64,000 nt of DNA. Origin: Odiellus spinosus (taxonomy: Eukaryota; Arthropoda; Arachnida; Opiliones; Phalangiidae). The position numbers and the translations under genes were made by a program. A model generated the notes under the pieces. The model saw only the letters and a list, made by a program, of their open reading frames with translations. It did not search any database and was not told the origin of the DNA. Shown in pieces: positions 41,163 through 53,284 of this stretch; position 1 is the first letter of the stretch; each line of letters begins with the position of its first letter. The stretch covers positions 4,274,000 to 4,337,999 of the forward strand of contig OY987232.1 of assembly GCA_963920705.1 (NCBI GenBank), in the 5' to 3' direction.

Positions 41163-42552
41163 GACAGATATTATATCAAAAATGTCTTTGCGAACAAAGA
41201 CCCAGAAGGACATGTTATGGCCTTGAATGTCTGAAGTGACAGACATTTAATTTTCTATTAAAACATTAAATTGAAATACAATTAAATTTTCTTTTAAAAC
41301 ATGAAATTTAAATATAATTAGATTTTCTTTTAAAACGAAATTTAAATACAATCACAATCTGGCACGATTTAGAGTTTCAAATTTCAAAACAACTGATTTT
41401 ATTCACTCGGAAATATTTAAGAAAAAACATAACAGACGATTTTCTCCCATTGACGCTTAACATTAAATTTCGCTTAATTATTTTTCAGGGATTACGTGTC
41501 AAACAAAACGAAACTTTTCGTTCGATAGAAAAATTTACTTAATTTAGCTTTGGCTTTAGGCATAGAATCAAGGTTCTATGATCTGATCTCAGACCTTAAT
41601 TGGATAATGTTTTCTATGGATGTTTTATTATAACTCCTCGACTTTAGTCGAGGCAATTCGTTCATGTTAGCTTATGAATGCTTATACAAGAAATTTAAAG
41701 GTAATAAAAATTCCCCATATTTTTATTTTTAATTTAGTTTGCAAACGAAAAAACCCTTATCCATGGATAATGTTTTATTATAACTGCTCGACTTTAGTTA
41801 GCCGAGGCAATTCGTTCATGTTAGCTTATGAATGCTTATACAAGGAATTTAAAGGGAATAACTAATTAGTGGTCCCTTATGGAAATCATCATTTAAATTG
41901 TACGGTTTTAATGAAAAGAAAAATGAAAGTATTACAATTTATTTAAAAACCTTATCCGCTCTAAAATTCGTCGCTTTGAAGTTCTCTTCCCTTGCGCGCG
42001 CAATATAGCTTTGAAAGTACAAATTGTTATGGTTTGCGTCGTCTGCTAAGTTAGAAAAGAAGGTGACTTTAAACGGGCTTTAAAAAACACATTTCCCTTT
42101 ATCATGTACCCATTCCAATAAACCGGCGAGTATTTTTAACGATCCGTTCAATTGTGAGTCGTGGAAATTCGGGTTAAATTAAGAAAACAAAAAGTGGACT
42201 CGCGTTATACTGAAAAATAACAGTTCAATACACGTTTTCCCTGAAAAATAATTAAGCGAAATTTAATGTTAAGCGTCAATGGGAGAAAATCGTCTGTTAT
42301 TTTTTTTCCTAAATATTTCCGAGTGAATAAAATCAGTTGTTTTGAAATTTGAAACTATGCCAGATTGTGATTGTATTTAAATTTCGTTTTAAAAGAAAAT
42401 CTAATTATATTTAAATTTCATGTTTTAAAAGAAAATTTTATTGTATTTAAATTTAATGTTTTAAAAGAAAATTAAATATCTGTAACTTCAGACATTCAAG
42501 GCCATAACATGTCCTTCTGGGTCTTTGTTCGCAAAGACATTTTTGATATATT
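41163..42552. mobile_element. Inverted-repeat element with ~335-bp TIRs
   Basis: The left arm (41163-41500, starting near GACAGATATTATATC and containing AATGTCTTTGCGAACAAAGA) is inverted at 42225-42552. Arms are highly similar, including CTTAACATTAAATTTCGCTT and its inverse. The interior (about 720 bp) has a 75-bp-type direct repeat with CGACTTTAGT and AGGCAATTCGTTCATGTTAG at 41637 and 41788, and no transposase. Non-autonomous. Confidence 0.82.
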
Positions 42553-42666
42553 TAAAATAGAATTGTAAATAAATGTTACAGTATTATGTAGTAACATTCT
42601 AACAATAATTTGGAGAAAATAATAATAACCACGTTTAATTCCTAGGTGAAGTCTATAATAATAAAA

Positions 42667-44200
42667 ATGCCCCAGCGAATCGTTTGCAATTATGGTTCCT
42701 GCCCTTCAAAGCAAAATTGTACTACAAGAGAGGTTAATGGAGCTCCTGGGGTGTTTTTCGTAAAGTTTCCTTCTTGCTAAACGGAAAGAGAAAAATGTCA
42801 ACGGTGGGTTCATGCCTGTGATCGAGAAGAATTCAACATATCAAATGTTTCTCGTGGCACCTATATGTGTTCAAGACATTTCTATGGTTTGAGAGGACCA
42901 ACTGAAGAACATCCAGATCCAATTCCCCTAATTGATCTCTTAAATCCCAATTTTAACTTTTCAACTATAATAAATCAAGTAGGTTTGATTGAATGTTTTT
43001 AAGTGGTTTAAAATAAGCCCGTGATAAATAAATTGGCCATTTATCCTTGGAACAACAACAGAAGCCGGATGAGAATGATATAGGGATGGACGAAACAAAA
43101 GTAAATTCAAAGAAACTTCAAAATGAAAAGCCTATAGCCTAGGTATTTTGTTTTAAACAAATGTTGTTGTTGCATGAACCCGTGGAGAATCAAGAAGTAC
43201 TCGACCTCAAAGAATTATCACCACCAAGTGGATGGTCAATGGAGAGCTTCGACGGGGGAGTTGCCTTTACCAAACATAGAAATAATCAGATAGTTTTAAC
43301 TTGTGTATTTCGGAGACACAATCTTATTGGTGAAGAATTTAAGAATGAGCCCTTATATGTGACTATTAATGCGCTGGGTAAATGTGTATCATGCCACATA
43401 ATTGAGAAAAACCCAAAACTTGAGACCAATTTGGACATATATAACTTTTTAATAAGCATGAGTAGCTTCGAAATCTGCCCTGCCATAATGATGAAGATCT
43501 TGTTCAGCTGCTTTACAAAGAGAGACGCCCAAACAAACATAAAACTAACAGCCATTATGTGGAAAATCTTAAAGCAGTATATAGTAACAGATGTGAAGGA
43601 CTCATTGGAGCTCATAAGAATCGATGTGTTGCCTGCCAACAATTTCGTTCCAGTTTGCGAATCATGCGCTTGCGGAAGAACCTAAAAGGAAAATTTAAAT
43701 TGGAAAAGAAACCTAAAAAGAAGCCAAAAACCAAAACTTTTTTAACTGAAAACAATAAGAAAGACATTTCTGCGTTAAAGCAGCTTTAAAAAGGAAAAAT
43801 CAAAAAGGAGAACCCTGGATCTTTCATGTCCATTTTCATAAAGCAACAATTAAGATCTTTGGAAAGATCTAAATATGGTATGCAATGGGACAGCGTCTTC
43901 TTAAAATGGTGTTCTTATAACAAGAATAAATCTAAACGTCCTACTTAGCATTAAGAAAATCTGGTGCGATAAATTTGCCAACAACAAGAACCAGGTTGAA
44001 AAACCAATCTGGTTTTCATGAAGAGGTATTTAATGAAATGAAAGAAATAACAAATGTTGAAAATCTTCCTGAACACCAAAAATATTTTGTACTGTTGTTG
44101 GATGAAATGTCAATTAAGCCTGACTTACTTTGACATTGATGACTATCATAATTCTCTTGATGATACTGAAAGAGAAGCAAAATGTACAACGTCACCACCT
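42667..44200 (+). pseudogene. Decayed THAP-domain P-element-like transposase
   Basis: The ATG at 42667 opens a THAP zinc finger (CNYGSC, GVFFVKFP, WVHAC, CSRHF). An in-frame TAA at 42778 interrupts it. A possible intron (CAA|GTAGGT ... ACAACAG, 42980-43058) rejoins the frame, but a TAG follows before 43161. 43161-43685 is open and resembles the P-element central region (SPPSGWSMESFDGGVAFTKH, NALGKCVSCHI). A frame change near 43640 leads to a Lys-rich segment, then GMQWDSVFLKWCSYNKN and the YFVLLLDEMSIKPDL catalytic block around 44080-44130. At least three breaks, so a relic. P/THAP9 transposases bind DNA through THAP and use a DDE-like RNase H fold. Confidence 0.8.
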
Positions 44201-44650
44201 TGGTGATCTTGTTGTTTTCAATATCAGAGTTATCTGCATATTTTCTTAAATTTTCATATAAATATTTCTTTATATTTAGATCAAAACAATGTGCCGAACT
44301 TTAGTTTATTCCAAGCCGTGTCAAAGAAAATTACTATAACATGTTTTTTAGCCTATCATCAGAACTAGATGTCCATCCGGTTTTGGTGTACAAAGGACCT
44401 CAAATATTCAATAATGATGGTTTTAGTTTGCGTGTAGGCAAAATTGAAAATTTTCAAGCCAAGTATGGGTTTGCTCATTTTTGGCGTTTAACTTGGAGTG
44501 ATTGGACAGTTTGTCAAAAACTTTACTAGTGTATGAAAATTTAATTTTAAATATTTGCTAGCCCAAATCAAAAGTCCCTGTTTTCATGCATTTTGAAATA
44601 TTTGAAAACCAATATTCTACAATTATATAACGCTAAATAATTTCACAATT
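44201..44650 (+). other. Tail of the transposase relic or unrelated DNA
   Basis: A 62-codon frame (44341-44529; LDVHPVLVYKGPQIFNNDGF start) has no family I recognise. It could be a scrambled 3' part of the P-like relic. Confidence 0.25.
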
Positions 44651-44652
44651 TT

Positions 44653-44685
44653 TAGCTAGACCCAACCCTAGTGGGGTCTAGCTAC
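44653..44685. repeat. Short perfect hairpin
   Basis: TAGCTAGACCC and GGGTCTAGCTA flank a loop of about 10 nt. It marks the left edge of a GC-richer repeat block. Confidence 0.7.
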
Positions 44686-44696
44686 TATATTCACTG

Positions 44697-44732
44697 CGGC
44701 GTCGGCGTTGGCGTAGGCGTTGGCGTTGGCGT
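44697..44732 (+). repeat. GGCGTT/GGCGTA hexamer repeat
   Basis: Six hexamers reading GGCGTC, GGCGTT, GGCGTA and variants. Confidence 0.85.
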
Positions 44733-44749
44733 CTTGCAAGAAGGCGAAA

Positions 44750-44915
44750 TACGTCATCGAATCGAAAAACTTTCGTCTCCTTACCTCTCCGAGTGAACTT
44801 TTAAAAAGTTCACGGAGAGGTTCTGTCTGTTACGTCATCGAATAGGAAAAACTTTCGTCTTCTTACCTCTCCGAGTGAACATTTAGTTCGCGGAGAGGAT
44901 CTGTCTGTACGTGAC
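44750..44915 (+). repeat. 82-bp tandem duplication, each unit with a strong hairpin
   Basis: The two units share TACGTCATCGAAT, AACTTTCGTCT, TTACCTCTCCGAGTGAAC and CGGAGAGG.TCTGTCTG. In unit 1 CCTCTCCG-GTGAAC pairs with GTTCACGGAGAGG around an A/T loop. In unit 2 one arm reads GTTCGCGGAGAGG, which in RNA would replace a U-A pair by a U-G wobble. Confidence 0.75.
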
Positions 44916-45284
44916 GTCAGAAGAAGACGTCATCACCCACGGAGCTTGACCCTCCAATAGAATTCACATATACAGTTATTAGCTTCTACCATGGTGTAAA
45001 CGTACATCCACCACCGCTCATTGAAGAGCAGCAACCGTTACTCGCTTGTTAGTTTATAATGATAAACGAACGCCTTATATAGTATCTTTTGGATTCGCGT
45101 CTATTTTAGCCTTCTGAGGTGATAGCTTTTACTGAATTGAAACGTAATATTCATTTAAATTAAAATTTAAACAGATTAAATGATTTAACTTAATCTAAAA
45201 ACCAATGTTTCTGAAACTCAAATTTAATATAAAAGATATTTTCGAAGATATTCAATATTTTCTTATAGGTTGATTAGATAAAGG

Positions 45285-45945
45285 CGTGTTTTCACGGGTG
45301 TTCAAGATAAAATGAATTAATACATTTTAGATATTATGGTGCGTTTTCACGGGTATCCAAGATAAGACGATAAAGATTAGATGTAAAGGTGCCTTCACAA
45401 GGGTATCCAAGGTAAAAATTAATAAAGAATTAGATATAAAGGCGTGTTCGCAGGGTATCCAAGATAAAATGACTTAATAAAGAATAGATATAAAGACGCG
45501 TTTCCAAGATAAAAATGACTTAATAAAGAATAGATTTCGCACGAGTACCCAAGATAAAATGACAAAGATAAGATATAAATGCCTGTTCGCACGGGTATCT
45601 AAGTTAAAAATTAATAAATATTCGATATGAAGCCACGTTCACACGTGTATCCAAGATAAATTAATAAAGATTAGATATAAATCCGGGTTCAGACTGGTAT
45701 CAAAGAAAAATTAAGATTAGATATAAAGCCGCGTACACACGGGTATCCAAGATAAATACATAACGATTAGATATAAAGCCGCTTTCACACGAGTATCCAA
45801 GATAAATTAATAAAGATTAGATATAAAGCCGCTTTCACACGGGTATCCAAGATAAATTAATAAAGATTAGATATAAAGACGCGTTCACACGGGTATCCAA
45901 GATAAATTAATAAAGATTAGATATAAAGACGCGTTCACAGGTAGC
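45285..45945 (+). repeat. 50-bp tandem repeat, about 13 copies
   Basis: The unit contains GCGTTCACACGGGTATCCAA, GATAAATTAATAAAGATTAG and ATATAAAGAC. The 3' copies are regular at 50 bp; the 5' copies vary in length and sequence. Confidence 0.9.
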
Positions 45946-45954
45946 CAAGTTGAA

Positions 45955-46145
45955 AAACATGATTTGAAAAACATGATTTGAAAAAAAAAACATGATTTAA
46001 AAAAAAAACATGATTTGAAAAAAAAAAAACATGATTTGAAAAACCTGATTTGAAAAACCTGATTTGAAAAACCTGATTTGAAAAACCTGATTTGAAAAAC
46101 CTGATTTGAAAAACCTGATTTGAAAAACATGATTTGAAAAACTTT
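45955..46145 (+). repeat. 14-bp tandem repeat GATTTGAAAAACCT
   Basis: About 13 copies, some with ACAT for ACCT and some with longer A runs. It directly abuts the 50-bp array. Confidence 0.9.
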
Positions 46146-46149
46146 ACGC

Positions 46150-47985
46150 AACTTCGTGTTTAAAGAAATCTCGAAACGCCATTCAAATTGTTCAAAGAGC
46201 GTTTATGTATGCAAAACAAGCCCCTGCTATATTATAATTCTTTTCAGCCTCTTTTACAATGTCATGCGTCTAGCTATTCCTATGGGCTTGACCATCTTGT
46301 TATTTATTGGGATTATTATTAATTCAAAAGGGTTTAATTGTACCGCATCATTGGGATAATAATATTACCAACAAACTGAGCAACATTTTACTACCCATTG
46401 GGAATAATAAGACCCCACAAGAAGAATTTGACTCCATATGAGGAAAATTACGAATCCCTAAAGGTATTAATATGATGCCATAACTGGAATAATACGAATC
46501 CGTAAGGGGAATAGTTTTAATCTTTACGGGTATAGAGAAACTTTTGGAGAAAATGTTTTTTGTGTGAAATCTTTGACAACCTAAAACTCCTTCGAATGAA
46601 TTGTTTTTTAAGAGTGTATACGGCAATCATCTTCTCGTGATGATGAGGGTCAATTTTCGGACAAAGGAGATAATTTAAACAATTATTCCCGTTTGCATGA
46701 AATGATTAAGAGCATAATTTCGGCAAATTTAATCGTAGATTAACAAATATCGCAACAACAAGAAAGGGTTAGGGAACTCGGTTTAAGAAAAGATAATAAT
46801 ACTAAATTAAAAGAGAAATACGAACGCCTCTGAAAAAACGGAGTTGAAATGAATACGTTACGAGATAATTTAAAGAAGTATGTGTAAAGAAGGTTAAAGT
46901 CTAAAATCTTTCGAAATATGTTTTAAAATGTTCGTTAAATTTTTAAAATTAAAAAATGAATAGATAAAAATTTTTTTCTCAGCGAGTATTTATAAAATTA
47001 AACGATTTCTTCAATGTGTAAAATAATGTTTTAATTCAAAAGCTTGTATAATAATGTTTGGGAATAAATATTTTTTGCAAGAATGTGAAAAATTGGTAAA
47101 ATGCTTATGAAACTTTGTACATTCCAATTTCTATTTCTAAAATAGATTTTTGAAATGTGTTACAGACACGTATCTCTAGCGACATGTTTATACGTAAGGC
47201 TTGATAAAATTAACATAGCTGCTAGCACGTTAAGCTTAAACATTTTTGTCAAACACGAGTGCGAGAGCTTTGAAAAGTTTGAGTTAATTTTACAGTCCTA
47301 TACACAGCGCACAGATTGCACGTTCAATGAAGCCGTTGAACGTTCACGCAAAATTATAATTGTATAAATTTGTTGTTTTCTAATGAAGGATACTGAATAC
47401 CAGTATAGGCGCGTTTTCAGTGAAAATGTTTTGGGCCCAAAAACTAGTATTTTTCGTCATAACTTAGATAAATTCACCCTAATTATGACGAGAAACTTGA
47501 TTGAAAAGCGCTATAATATTTAGACATGTCACAGAAAGTGAATTACGTGCAATTTTCTCTCTTAGAATCTATTTTAAAAGTCGGAAATGGCAAATGTAGT
47601 GTTCGTGAACTTGAAGTGAGATATGACACCATCGTTTTTACAACTAATGAAAAACTTTGGACAGTAAAAATATTCCGTAAATGATGCTACACTGCCTCCT
47701 TTCCAATATTTCAATGCATATTTATATGATTTACAATACGGTAATAAAAACATTAACCTTTATCAAGATCAAAAAATGTAAAAAACAATGTACAAAAAGC
47801 AAATGTCTACAAAATGTAGTGTGATCTAGTGGCTTTATTAGTACGTTGAATAGTACAAAATACAAATTAGTTAAAAATCTCAAATATTTCATGTTATTGG
47901 AATAGCTTTAGACCGCTAATGCTGTACATACTAAATATAACAGCATGTATCTTATGGGGCGCCGTTCAGGACTTAATTCAACATT
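46150..47985. other. No recognisable gene
   Basis: AT-rich DNA with short frames only. A loose series of GGGAATAATA/CGAATCC(C/G)TAA motifs spans 46300-46520 without a fixed period. Confidence 0.4.
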
Positions 47986-47989
47986 GGTT

Positions 47990-48985
47990 TTAAATATAAG
48001 ACAACTTTAATAAATATAAGACAACTTTAATAAATATAAGACAATTTACTAAATATAAGACGACTGTTAAAAAAATAAGGCCAGTTATATTAAAAATAAG
48101 GCCACTTATATTAAATATAAGACAACTTTAATTAATATGAGACAACTTTAATTAATATAATGCCACTTATTTTAAATATAAGGCGACTGTAATTAATATA
48201 AGGCGACTGTAATTAATATAAGGCGACTGTAATTAATATAAGGCGACTGTAATTAATATAAGGCGACTCTAATTAATACAAGGCGACTAATTAATATAAG
48301 TCGACTGTATTTAATATAAGTCGACTGTATTTAATATAAGCCGAGTGTAATTAATATAACGCGACTGTATTTAATATAAGCCGAGTGTAATTAATATAAC
48401 GCGACTGTAGTTCTAATAATTCAAGTTTGTTTCTAATAATTCAAGTTCTTCCTAATAATTCAAGTTTGTTTCTAATAATTCAAGTTCTTCCTAATAATTC
48501 AAGTTTGTTTCTAATAATTCAAGTTCTTCCTAATAATTCAAGTTTGTTTCTAATAATTCAAGTTCTTCCTAATAATTCAAGTTTGTTTCTAATAATTCAA
48601 GTTCTTCCTAATAATTCAAGTTCTTCCTAATAATTCAAGTTTTACCTAAAAATTCAAGTTTGTAATAATTCAAGTTGTTTATAATAATTCAAGGTTAGGA
48701 TTTGTTTTAAATATAAGACAATTTTATTAAATATAATGTCACTTTTACTAAATATAAGGCGAGTATAATTAATATAAGGCGACTGTAATTAATATAAGGC
48801 GACTGTAATTAATATAAGGCGACTGTAATTAATATAAGGCGACTGTAATTAATATAAGGTAACGTGCACCCTAATAATTCAAATTTGCGTCTAATAATTC
48901 AAGTTCTTCCTAATAATTCTAGTTTGCTTCTAATAATTCAAGTTCTTCCTAAAAATTCAAGTTGTTTCTAATAATTCCTCTTTTA
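47990..48985 (+). repeat. Two 20-bp minisatellite families in alternating blocks
   Basis: Family A (TAATATAAGGCGACTGTAAT and TAAATATAAGACAACTTTAA variants) fills 47990-48410 and 48700-48860. Family B (CTAATAATTCAAGTTTGTTT / CCTAATAATTCAAGTTCTT) fills 48412-48692 and 48870-48985. The order is A-B-A-B. Confidence 0.9.
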
Positions 48986-49254
48986 CCTCGTATTATGCGT
49001 TTTCGTAAGGGCACTGTTGGAAGAAGGGGGAAAAATGGAGGGGGGATGAACTTAGCGAAGATTGCTTTCGCACTGCATAGAAAAGCGGTTATGGATTTTT
49101 TGATTAAAGGTGATGTGAAAAAGATCAATCTATTAGATATAAAGAAATATGAAATATTTTTTAATAGATTAAAACATGAAAGGGACGTGCAATGCAATGA
49201 ATCGCTGATAAATTTAAAATATATTAAAGGGAAGGTGAAAAGGGTTTTCAATTT

Positions 49255-49705
49255 TATTTAAGGTAAGGTGTAAAGGTTTGTCAAATTTGATTTAAGGGAA
49301 GGTGAAAATTGTTGTCAAATTTGATTTAAGGGAAGGTGAAAATCGTTGTCAAATTTTATTTAAGGGAAGGTGAAAATGGTCACATTTTATTTGAGAGAAG
49401 GTGTAAAGGGTTGTAAAACTTTATTTAAGGGAAGGAGAAAATTGTCAAATTTTATTTAAGGGAAGGTGTAAAGGATTGTAAATTATTTTTAAGGGATGGT
49501 TAAAATTGTTGTCAAATATTATTTAAAGGAAGGTGAAAATTGTTGTCAAATTTTAAGGGAAGGTGTAAAGGGCTGTAAATTTTTATTTTAGGAAAGGTAA
49601 AAATTGTCAAATAATATTTAAGGTAAGGTGTAAAGGGCTGTACAATTTTATTTAAGGGATGGTGTAAAGGGTTGTACTATTTTATTTAAGGAAAGATTAA
49701 ATGGT
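49255..49705 (+). repeat. ~33-36-bp tandem repeat
   Basis: About 12 degenerate copies of TTTATTTAAGGGAAGGTGAA followed by AATTGTTGTCAAAT or AGGGTTGTAAAA. It follows an open frame (48992-49261) for which I see no family. Confidence 0.8.
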
Positions 49706-51290
49706 TTTTAAAAGGGTAAATGTGAAAAGGATTGAGTTAGTAGATTCGAAGAAATGTGAAAATAATATAATGAATCGACGATAAATTATAAAATAATTTT
49801 ATAATTATTTGTTTGTAAAAATTGAAATGTAACCGAAATCTTTCTTCTGTAATAAGTTTTGACTGTGTACACCGTCTATAAACTTTACCAGCTTGTTCAA
49901 AAGTACACTTCACCATATCGTCAATTCCATGAGGACGTTTAGCACTGTGGACCCAAACTGTAAAATTCGTATGATTGTAATTGGAAGTAGATTATAAATG
50001 TCTCGCTCAGGAAGAAAAAATTGGATAAGACTTCTTTCGGGTACAAGAGTATCTCTAGTTAAACACAGATTTCAATAAATAAATGTTGATAAAGTATGAA
50101 TGGGTTCCAAAAGGGTGAAATCATAAGCTTAGCTTCAAAATAGTAAACAAAATTTTATTTCCTAAACAGTAGAATGATAAGGAATAACCATTGAATTCGA
50201 GTTAATAGAGAGAAAGTATAGTTTATTGAGTACGAGGGCTTCGCTTGGTGAAACAAAGATTTCAATAATGAAAGATTGATAAGGTATATGAAGTTATAGA
50301 GGGAAAGGTAGTTGAATGGGTTACGAAAAGGTTAAAACATAAACGTAGTCGAGCTTTATTAACTGGTTCTAAATTGATAAACAAAAATTTTATTTATTAA
50401 ACAGTAGCTAAGCTTTTTTTAATGGCATTTTTTTATCGTTAACAGAAAATTGCACACAATTGGTTCTTCTACTAGGGTAGCCCTCTAATTTTGACTATCG
50501 TATTATATCATGCGTATCCCATTAAATTCACCCTAATTCACCGCAATTAAAAAGTTGGCAAGATTTTCTTATCATTTGGCTTTTTAACTTTAATAATATA
50601 TCTCTCCTCGGCCTATATAAACGAGATTTACAGATTCGGTACTCATAGATACACCGTACCAATGGGTGGATTACGTTAGCCTTTAGAATTGTGTTGAACC
50701 CTCTCGATAGCGCAATGGTGTCGTCTTCGATTAATTCGGCCATCGTTTCTCACCTATATTTAGGTGATAAGAGACCTCTTTCTTAAGATCTTTTGGGTAG
50801 AGTACTCGAATAAACCGAGGTGATTGAATTTAAATCGCATTACCTAGAAATGTGGCTAATTTAATATATTATGTATCTGCAAGAACATTTCACAATGAAA
50901 GCTTTTGGGATTAAATATCACTTGAGTTGCAAAGTGCTCAATTACGCATGAAATTTAAAGTTTAACATTCTCAATCGCAAGTAATTTTTTAAAATACTTG
51001 AGTTTTGCGTCTAGGATGTGCTTTAGGTCCAAAAGCACCGTCATTACTACTACGTAATAACGTTGCCATTAAGTAGTTGGCCAATTACTAAAGTCTGGAT
51101 CTAAAGCACATCTAAATTGAGTATATTAGAAAATAAAGATTTTGAATGTTAAATAGGATAGGCGAAAGGGAAATTGATGTCGGCGAGTTAAGTAAACGGC
51201 CACATACTTTTGGTCTCCTGAATTATGTTCTCTTGCTTTAAAGAGCTGTTTCGCCTTCCATACCCATTTTTTGTCGATGCGATTCAATAT
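49706..51290. other. No recognisable gene
   Basis: AT-rich. A 71-codon minus-strand frame (50743-50528, MAELIEDDTIALSRGF) is not recognised and has no clear splice context. Confidence 0.4.
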
Positions 51291-51971
51291 TATCATAAGA
51301 AAAATAATTACCATAAGTAAGACTCGCCCATAGGCGCAATAGAAACGGCATTTACCATCCACTTAAAATGTTGATGGGTGGAGGATTCATCGTATTATTC
51401 GTATAATTTATTATATATTTCAGAACGATGTTTATGTAGACCTCATTCAAACGCTTTTCTTTAAAACGTTCATTTTTCAGATATTCCGCAAACTAATTAA
51501 GTTAATTTATCTCCCCAACTATCGACTGCTAGGTCTAGCGTAGACTCCGACCCCGCCGATTACCTTTTCAATATTTTTGACGCCGCCGATCACGGCTATA
51601 AACACCGCAGCTCATGGCTTACGCCGTCACCTGGGAAAAAACTGGGCTCGGCTCGCCTCGAACTCGGAGCACGCGGACCGCCGCCGAAAGCAGGAAAAAA
51701 ACACGGCCACGGCGGCGTCACGCCGCCCGGGGCGGGTTTGTTTCTTCAAGCCGTCGGAGTCTAGCTGCCGTATTTACGTGCGCCTCTGCCGCCGCGTCGG
51801 GGCGCTCGAGTCTCTCAGCCCCATTAGAGCGGTTTTTCCCCCTTTTTCCGGTGGTACCTAAATCTCTCGCACGGGGGTATATGCGTAACCGCGCCAAGTT
51901 TGGATGGTAAATGCCGTTTCTATTGCGCCTATGGGCGAGTCTTACTTATGGTAATTATTTTTCTTATGATA
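51291..51971. repeat. Perfect 71-bp inverted repeat around a GC-rich core
   Basis: 51291-51361 and 51901-51971 are exact reverse complements (TGGATGGTAAATGCCG ... TTTTTCTTATGATA). The 539-bp core is AT-rich at first and GC- and CpG-rich from about 51540 to 51890. Open frames in the core are compositional and show no domain. Confidence 0.85.
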
Positions 51972-51999
51972 TTATAAATTTTATCCCTAGCTCGGTCTA

Positions 52000-52465
52000 T
52001 CACGTCCCTCTAGTAATATTTTAGGTAAGGCTAGGTTAGATAATCAATCGCCCATAACTCTAACTAGTTAATCCCTCGAGCTACCCCGTCCATCTGGTAA
52101 TCTTTAAGGTAAGGTTAGGTTAGTCAATCCCTCTTATTAGCCAATCCCTCCAACTAGTTAATCCTTAACTCGGGCTATTTGTAATATTTTAGGTAAGACT
52201 AGGTTAGGCTAGTTAATTCCTCGAATTAGCCCATCCTTCCAACTAGTTAATCCCTCGGGTTACCCATTCCATCATATAATCTTTAAGGTTTAATTAGGTT
52301 AATTAAACCCTAGACATAGCCCATACCTCCAATTAGGTAATCCCTAGCTCGGGCTAAATCGTTCCTCTTGTAATATTTTAGGTAAGATTAGTTTAGGTTA
52401 GTTAATCCCTTGAATTAGCCCATCCCTCTTTTACTACTTTAGGTAAGGTTAGATTAGTTAATATC
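52000..52465 (+). repeat. Degenerate GGTAAGGTTAGGTTAG repeat region
   Basis: Recurring blocks TAATATTTTAGGTAAG(G/A)(T/C)TAGGTTAG, AGTTAATCCCT and TAGCCCATCCCTC at about 60-bp spacing. GGTTAGG-type steps are reminiscent of the TTAGG telomere motif, but the array is not a simple TTAGG run. Confidence 0.6.
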
Positions 52466-52594
52466 TGTCTTTCGAGATTTGTACCAGGGTCTCAAAACGA
52501 ACAGATTGAAACCTCAATTAAACGCTATCATTTTTATTCAGCATTATTGAGAATTGAGGTTCAATAGACCTATAAAGCAAAATAGTGAAATGTG

Positions 52595-53050
52595 GATAAA
52601 AAAGCTCTTTATCTAACTCGAATCAAACCCGTGAAGGGGCACAAATTAATTGTTAGAGAAAGAGCGATTTCATATCTTTAAAATAATAGTTAGTAGATTT
52701 AGTCCACCACTTCAAAGATTTTATTATTATTATTATATATTTTCCAAGAAACAGATAAAGACGACCTAGGACTAATGATAAATATATATACATTAAAGGA
52801 ACTCCATCTTTAGCTAATTTTATTAGTGATACTGATAGAATTTAAAAATAACATCAATAAGAGAGGAAGGTTTCCTAGGTCGTCTTTATCCGTTTTTTGG
52901 AAAATATTTAATAATAATAAAAATTTTGGAGTAGTAGACTAAATCTACTAACTATAATTTGAAAGATATGAACTTGCTCTTTCTCGAACAATTAATTTGT
53001 GTCCCTTCACGGGTTTGATTCGAGTTAGATAAAAAGCTTTTTTAAGGGTG
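52595..53050. mobile_element. Foldback MITE (family 1, copy a)
   Basis: The arms 52595-52775 and 52868-53045 are inverted: AAAAAGCT.TTTATCTAACTC, AACCCGTGAAGGG.CAC, AAATTAATTGTT.GAGAAAGAG and GATAAAGACGACCTAGGA match their complements. The outer end reads GGGTGCGAAGCAACC. A related copy is at 55862-56365. Confidence 0.82.
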
Positions 53051-53284
53051 CGAAGCAACCTCTTTTTCGTATAATTATGATATGGATTGTCTATATATAC
53101 CCTTTTAAACGTAAATAAATGTTAAAAACATTGTTTCATTTATTACTTTATTTTAAGAATTGGTTTATACTAAAACCTTTCATAACAGAGCGCATTAGTG
53201 TATTTAAACAATTGGTTTAATATTAAAACTTTTCAAAACATAGCATCGCATCTTTTCTTCGATGTAGGCTACCTTAATAAAAAT

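Noticed and set aside
48412-48692. CRISPR-like 20-bp repeats
   Set aside because: Contiguous minisatellite with no spacers.
48962-49261. 99-aa basic ORF
   Set aside because: Starts and ends within or beside repeat arrays; no resemblance, splice site or promoter, and an antisense frame of equal length exists.
51577-51910. Two overlapping GC-rich ORFs
   Set aside because: Open only because of high GC; Arg/Ala-rich in each frame and no domain.
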